DNA of 64,000 nucleotides from Qipengyuania xiamenensis (lineage in GTDB: Bacteria; Pseudomonadota; Alphaproteobacteria; Sphingomonadales; Sphingomonadaceae): assembly GCF_019711495.1 (NCBI RefSeq), contig NZ_JAIGNM010000001.1, forward strand, positions 1,240,001 through 1,304,000. Reading direction: 5' to 3'. A model generated the notes under the pieces. It worked only from the letters and a program-made list of their open reading frames with translations, was not told where the DNA came from and ran no database searches. The translations under genes were made by a program, and so were the position numbers. Shown here piece after piece: positions 58,628 to 64,000 of this stretch (the stretch's first letter is position 1; every line of letters starts with the position of its first letter).

Positions 58628-59797
58628 GTGAGCGATATCGGCGATGCAATCGGTACGGCGGTAGAGGGCGGCCTGTTCGCCAAGGCCATCGACGGGCGCG
58701 GCAAGAACGGCACCCCGCTCGAGAAGGGCCACTTCGCCGAAGGAACATGCCTTAATTGCGGCACCGAGCTTCTCGGCCCGCACTGCCACCAATGTGGCCA
58801 GCAGGCGCATCTCCACCGTACGCTCGGCGCTTTCCTGCACGACCTGCTCCACGGCGCGCTGCATTTCGAAGGGCGGACGTGGAAGACGCTCCCCAAGCTT
58901 GCGTTCAAGCCCGGTGAGCTGACCCGCCGCTATATCGATGGCGAGCGGGCGCGCTTCGTTTCTCCCATGGCGCTGTTCCTGTTCTCGATCTTCCTGATGT
59001 TCGCGGTGTTCCAGTTCGCGGGCATCACAGCGCCGACCGACCTGCAGGGAGATACCGGCGCGGACCTGACCGAACGCGCCAGCGAAGGCTTCCAGGCGCT
59101 CGAGGAACGGCTGGCAACTGTCGAGAAGAAGCTCGAAGACGAAGACCTCGGTGAAGCAGAGCGCACGAGGCTCGAAGCCGAACAGGAAGAGCTGTCGCAG
59201 CAGATCTCCGACCTGCGCGAAGCGGGCGAGAACATCCCCTTCCTGAAAGAAATCACCACGGGCGAGGCCTCCACCGCCCCAAGGCCCGAAGTGGACGAGG
59301 ACGGCAACACCATCATTCCGCTCACCAAGGACGCGGACGGCCCGACCATGAGAATGGACGGTTCGGGAATCGACTGGGTCGATGCAGCCATCGGCAAGTG
59401 GCGCAAGAACCCGGGGCTCATGCTCTACAAGCTGCAGACGAACTTCTACAAGTTCAGCTGGCTGCTGATCCCCCTGTCGATCCCGTTCGTGTGGCTGCTC
59501 TTCGCCTGGCGGCGCAAGTTCAAGGCTTACGACCACGCGATCTTCGTGACCTATTCCCTGAGCTTCATGACGCTGCTGATCCTCACGATCACGCTTGCGG
59601 GGCTAGCCGGGGCGCACGAGATCTTCATCGTCTTCGCATCGATGCTGATCCCGCCGATCCACATCTACAAGCACCTGCGCGGCGCTTATGGCCTTTCGCG
59701 CTTCTCGGCCATCTGGCGCCTCGGCGTGCTGTCGCTGTTCATCGCGATCGTGCTGACGATATTCCTGCAGCTAATACTGCTGCTCGGCTCCTTCTGA
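58628..59797 (+). CDS. DUF3667 family membrane protein with zinc-ribbon and coiled coil
   Basis: The GTG at 58628 has AAGGGGG upstream; an ATG at 58598 is an alternative. The 389-residue protein has an N-terminal zinc-ribbon-like CLNCGTELLGPHCHQCGQQA, then DUF3667 (LHRTLGAFLHDLLHGALHFE, WKTLPKLAFKPGELTRRYID). A first membrane segment (MALFLFSIFLMFAVFQFAG) leads to a predicted coiled coil of about 60 residues (LEERLATVEKKLEDE, EQEELSQQISDLRE). Then three more membrane segments follow. Function unknown; the coiled coil suggests binding to a partner. Confidence 0.85.
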   Translation: MSDIGDAIGTAVEGGLFAKAIDGRGKNGTPLEKGHFAEGTCLNCGTELLGPHCHQCGQQAHLHRTLGAFLHDLLHGALHFEGRTWKTLPKLAFKPGELTRRYIDGERARFVSPMALFLFSIFLMFAVFQFAGITAPTDLQGDTGADLTERASEGFQALEERLATVEKKLEDEDLGEAERTRLEAEQEELSQQISDLREAGENIPFLKEITTGEASTAPRPEVDEDGNTIIPLTKDADGPTMRMDGSGIDWVDAAIGKWRKNPGLMLYKLQTNFYKFSWLLIPLSIPFVWLLFAWRRKFKAYDHAIFVTYSLSFMTLLILTITLAGLAGAHEIFIVFASMLIPPIHIYKHLRGAYGLSRFSAIWRLGVLSLFIAIVLTIFLQLILLLGSF

Positions 59798-59798
59798 G

Positions 59799-60098
59799 CT
59801 AGTCGTTCGGATTGGCCTGGTCGCTGTTTAGCTCGTCGCCGAGGATCGGTGCCGGGCCGGGGCTTTCCTTGTCGCCTTCCTCGATATGCTGCTCGAGATT
59901 GGCAGCGCCCTCGCTGACCGCACCGGCGGCATCCTTCGCGCCTTCTTCGATCACTTCGCCGACCACCGCGGCATTGGCTTCGATGTCGTCACCGGCAAGC
60001 TCGGCAGTGCGCGCGGCATCCTCCTGCGTTTCCTGCGAGCAGGCAGCGAGGCCTGAAAACGCGGCGACGGCAATGATGGCAGAGTAGGTGCGGTTCAT
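59799..60098 (-). CDS. Small lipoprotein
   Basis: The 99-residue protein starts MNRTYSAIIAVAAFSGLAAC, with the lipobox GLAAC. Acidic and alanine-rich sequence follows: DDIEANAAVVGEVIEEGAKD, ending PAPILGDELNSDQANPND. It resembles the small entericidin-like or filamentous-helical envelope lipoproteins. No function can be stated. It is convergent with the DUF3667 gene. Confidence 0.7.
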   Translation of the reverse strand: MNRTYSAIIAVAAFSGLAACSQETQEDAARTAELAGDDIEANAAVVGEVIEEGAKDAAGAVSEGAANLEQHIEEGDKESPGPAPILGDELNSDQANPND

Positions 60099-60141
60099 GG
60101 TCTGACCCTCGAAATCGTGGATATACCCGCCACCAACGCAA

Positions 60142-60175
60142 GAAGGGCGCCGAGGGTTTCCCCGCGGCGCCCTTC
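60142..60175. terminator. Terminator downstream of ftsH
   Basis: GAAGGGCGCC and GGCGCCCTTC form a perfect 10-bp stem, with GGG/CCC pairing inside a GTTTCC loop. It sits about 25 bp after the ftsH stop; CGTTTT follows on the plus strand. Confidence 0.8.
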
Positions 60176-60199
60176 CGTTTTCATTGGCTGGTCCGGAAA

Positions 60200-62170
<1,971 letters not shown>

Positions 62171-62253
62171 TGCTGGGTGCAATCCTTTCCTGGAATTGCT
62201 GATGTAGGTGCGGGCGTGTGAATGACAAGTTTAGCACAGGCGCTATTTCGGCG

Positions 62254-62892
62254 CTAATCGCGATCACACTCATCGACTGCGTAGGCCCGGCAGAACACCT
62301 CGACCGCCCCCTCGATACGCTGGCGGTCGCGCACTGGATCGACGGGATGGCCGAAACGCCGCTCGAGGTCGCCCATCCCCTTGCACATGCTGGCAAACTG
62401 TTCGACCGCCAGCTCGATATCGTCGATCTCGACCTCTCCCGCCTCCACCATCGCGCGCATCAGGCCGGCAAAGGCCGCCTTCATGCGGTGCGGACCCGAG
62501 GCCAGGAAAGCAGCGCCGATCTCCGGCTCATGCTCGGTTTCCGCAGCGATACGGCGTTCGAACTGAACCATTTCGGGGCGTGAGAGGAAGGCCATCATGG
62601 CCTCGCCCACCGCCGTCATTCGCTGGCGAAGCGAACCGCGCAGGTCTGGCGTCGTCTGGAACTGCCCGCGCATCTTCTCGCATTCGAGTTCCACTGCCGC
62701 GGCAAACAGGCCGCGCTTGTCGCCGAAGTGATTGTAGACGGTGACCTTGGACACGCCGGCATCTGCGGCGACCTGCTCGATCGAGGTCGCCGCAAATCCC
62801 GAATCGAAGAAGGCACGACCGGCCGCATCGAGGATCGCCTCGCGCTTGGCCTTGTCGGCCGGCCTCCCGGCCTTTTTCACGTCGCTTGACAA
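62254..62892 (-). CDS. TetR/AcrR family transcriptional regulator
   Basis: The 212-residue regulator has the TetR DNA-binding domain: REAILDAAGRAFFDSGFAAT, SIEQVAADAGVSKVTVYNHF and GDKRGLFAAAVE. The C-terminal ligand domain holds GAVEVFCRAYAVDECDRD. The longest start is a TTG at 62892; a GTG at 62880 is possible, with neither having a clear ribosome binding site. It is divergent from the ABC permease gene, and two palindromes at 62895-62928 lie directly before it, consistent with autoregulation. Confidence 0.9.
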   Translation of the reverse strand: MSSDVKKAGRPADKAKREAILDAAGRAFFDSGFAATSIEQVAADAGVSKVTVYNHFGDKRGLFAAAVELECEKMRGQFQTTPDLRGSLRQRMTAVGEAMMAFLSRPEMVQFERRIAAETEHEPEIGAAFLASGPHRMKAAFAGLMRAMVEAGEVEIDDIELAVEQFASMCKGMGDLERRFGHPVDPVRDRQRIEGAVEVFCRAYAVDECDRD

Positions 62893-62894
62893 AG

Positions 62895-62928
62895 TGAACG
62901 GTCCCGTTCAGTTGAACGCCATCGTTCA
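62895..62928. promoter_or_regulatory. Twin 16-bp palindromes, probable TetR operator
   Basis: TGAACG-GTCC-CGTTCA (62895-62910) and TGAACG-CCAT-CGTTCA (62913-62928) are two perfect dyads of the form TGAACG-N4-CGTTCA, with centres 18 bp apart. A third half site, CCGTTCAACG, follows at 62945. They stand immediately in front of the TetR start and before the divergent permease start. Confidence 0.85.
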
Positions 62929-62975
62929 GTAATGGACGAGTCGCCCGTTCAACGCAAGCAGAGGTCGCCAAGGAC

Positions 62976-64000
62976 ATGATCTGGATAGCCATCCGCATGC
63001 TGACGGGTGATCCGCAGAAGTTCTTCGGGCTGGTCTTCGGCATTGCCTTCTCGACCCTGCTCATCACCCAGCAGCTGACGATCTTCGTCAACCTGCTCGA
63101 ACGCGGCGCGAGCGGCGTCTACAATGTCTCGAGCGCCGATGTCTGGGTCATGGACCCGGTCAGCCGCACCACCGATGTCGCCTATGCCATGCCCTCTACC
63201 GCGCTCGACAAGGTGCGCGGTGTGCCCGGGGTAGAATGGGCTGTCCCGCATATCCGTGCGCAGGCCTCGGTCCGCACGAAGGACGGCGATCTCGAAGGCG
63301 TCGCGGTGATCGGCGTGGACGATGCGACCCTCATCGGCCTGCCCAAGAACATGGTCGAAGGCTCGATCGACGTACTCTCGCAGCCCGACAGCGTGATCAT
63401 CGACGATGTCGGCACGACGCGCATGTTCCCCGGCCAGTCGCCTATCGGCGAGCGGCTGGAGCTGAACGACCAGCGCGCGGTCATTCGCGGGATCGCCGAC
63501 GCCGTCCCCAGCTTCACCAGCACGGTCGTCCTCTACACGAAGTACAGTCAGGCGCTGAACTACGTGCCCGGCACACGTAACCGACTTTCCTTCGTCCTCG
63601 TCGGCGCGGAAAACCCGGCGGAAGCGAAGGCTCTTTCCGAAAAGATCGAGGAAGAGACCGGCCTCAAGGCACAGACGCGCGAGGAATTTGCCCGCGACGG
63701 AGTCCAGTTCATCATCGATAACACCGGCATTCCCTTGAACTTCGGGATCACCGTCGCGCTCGGCTTTATCGTCGGCGTGGCGATCGTCGGCCTGACCTTC
63801 AGCCTCTTCATCCGGGACAACATCAAGCAGTTCGGCGCACTGAAGGCGATCGGTGTCACCAATGGCAAGATCCGCCGAATGGTCGCAGCACAGGCGGGGC
63901 TGGTGGGACTGATCGGATACGGTCTGGGCGTGCTCGGCACGGTCGGCTTCATCCAGGCCTTCTCCTCCAATCCGACCTTCAAGGGCTTCTACATTCCCTG
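62976..64000 (+). CDS. ABC transporter permease, DevC/MacB-like (FtsX fold), partial
   Basis: The gene starts at 62976 (GAGGT 10 bases upstream) and runs past the window. The first about 340 residues begin MIWIAIRMLTGDPQKFFGLV and a membrane segment at about residues 17-38. A periplasmic domain follows with YNVSSADVWVMDPVSRTTDV, VIIDDVGTTRMFPGQSPIGE. Then FtsX-like membrane helices appear (FGITVALGFIVGVAIVGLTF). It should pair with an ATPase and a membrane-fusion protein beyond the window. It is probably a lipid or macrolide exporter controlled by the TetR protein. Confidence 0.88.
   Translation, partial: MIWIAIRMLTGDPQKFFGLVFGIAFSTLLITQQLTIFVNLLERGASGVYNVSSADVWVMDPVSRTTDVAYAMPSTALDKVRGVPGVEWAVPHIRAQASVRTKDGDLEGVAVIGVDDATLIGLPKNMVEGSIDVLSQPDSVIIDDVGTTRMFPGQSPIGERLELNDQRAVIRGIADAVPSFTSTVVLYTKYSQALNYVPGTRNRLSFVLVGAENPAEAKALSEKIEEETGLKAQTREEFARDGVQFIIDNTGIPLNFGITVALGFIVGVAIVGLTFSLFIRDNIKQFGALKAIGVTNGKIRRMVAAQAGLVGLIGYGLGVLGTVGFIQAFSSNPTFKGFYIP

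Overview
The window is gene-dense, high-GC chromosomal DNA from an alphaproteobacterium, most likely a sphingomonad of the Erythrobacteraceae type (Erythrobacter, Qipengyuania or Altererythrobacter). The evidence is the rpsT-dnaA neighbourhood, the UPF0262 and CC_3452 families, the rpmH-rnpA-yidD-yidC-engB run, many signal-peptide proteins of sphingomonad type, frequent GTG/TTG starts and short overlaps between co-directional genes. The genus is an inference, because no rRNA is present. No prophage, insertion sequence, CRISPR array or plasmid gene was seen.

Layout. 1-2.3 kb: a pair of rSAM/selenodomain-associated glycosyltransferases (the first runs off the window), tRNA-Lys, an acyltransferase and folK. 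2.4-9.3 kb: an M20 peptidase, a minus-strand run of methyltransferase, SIMPL lipoprotein, N-carbamoylputrescine amidase and a small unknown, then msrA, a renalase-like flavoprotein and an OmpA protein. 9.5-16.7 kb: rsmB-like methyltransferase, an SDHAF4-like small protein, and a tight minus-strand cluster mrp, molybdopterin hydroxylase subunit, hemH, cytochrome P450. 16.8-22.8 kb: envelope quality control (hflK, hflC, degP-like) and a class A penicillin-binding protein. 22.9-30.2 kb: msrB, rpsT, dnaA, a DUF983/ThiF pair, GFA/sirtuin pair, dapB, a potassium channel and nth. 30.2-38.3 kb: transporters and metabolism (SDF symporter, dapE, cupin, S1/P1 nuclease, GST, VOC, AraC-type regulator, TraB/GumN). 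38.3-41.7 kb: engB, yidC, yidD, rnpA, rpmH.

41.8-47.5 kb looks more accessory. It holds a frameshifted lipoprotein gene, a thermonuclease-like/excalibur pair, an unknown membrane protein, a bacterial serpin, and an HxlR regulator with repeated operator-like sites. 47.6-57.7 kb returns to core genes (HAD phosphatase, L36, galE, M14 and S66 peptidases, cytidine deaminase, a degenerate GH25 protein, UPF0262, dnaB, a phospholipase D family protein, rpoZ). 57.7-64 kb has a sterol desaturase family protein, a DUF3667 membrane protein, ftsH, and a TetR regulator facing an ABC permease across two perfect palindromes.

Themes are envelope maintenance (PBP, LdcA, OmpA, HflKC, DegP, FtsH, YidC), repair of oxidised methionine (MsrA, MsrB) and replication (DnaA, DnaB). 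I did not find a clear-cut new defence or mobile system. The most unusual signals are local: a terminator whose 3' arm carries the next gene's ribosome binding site (5851-5887), the metallocofactor gene cluster at 11.0-16.7 kb, paired regulator palindromes, an apparent CTG start, and proteins that keep a fold but lack catalytic residues.
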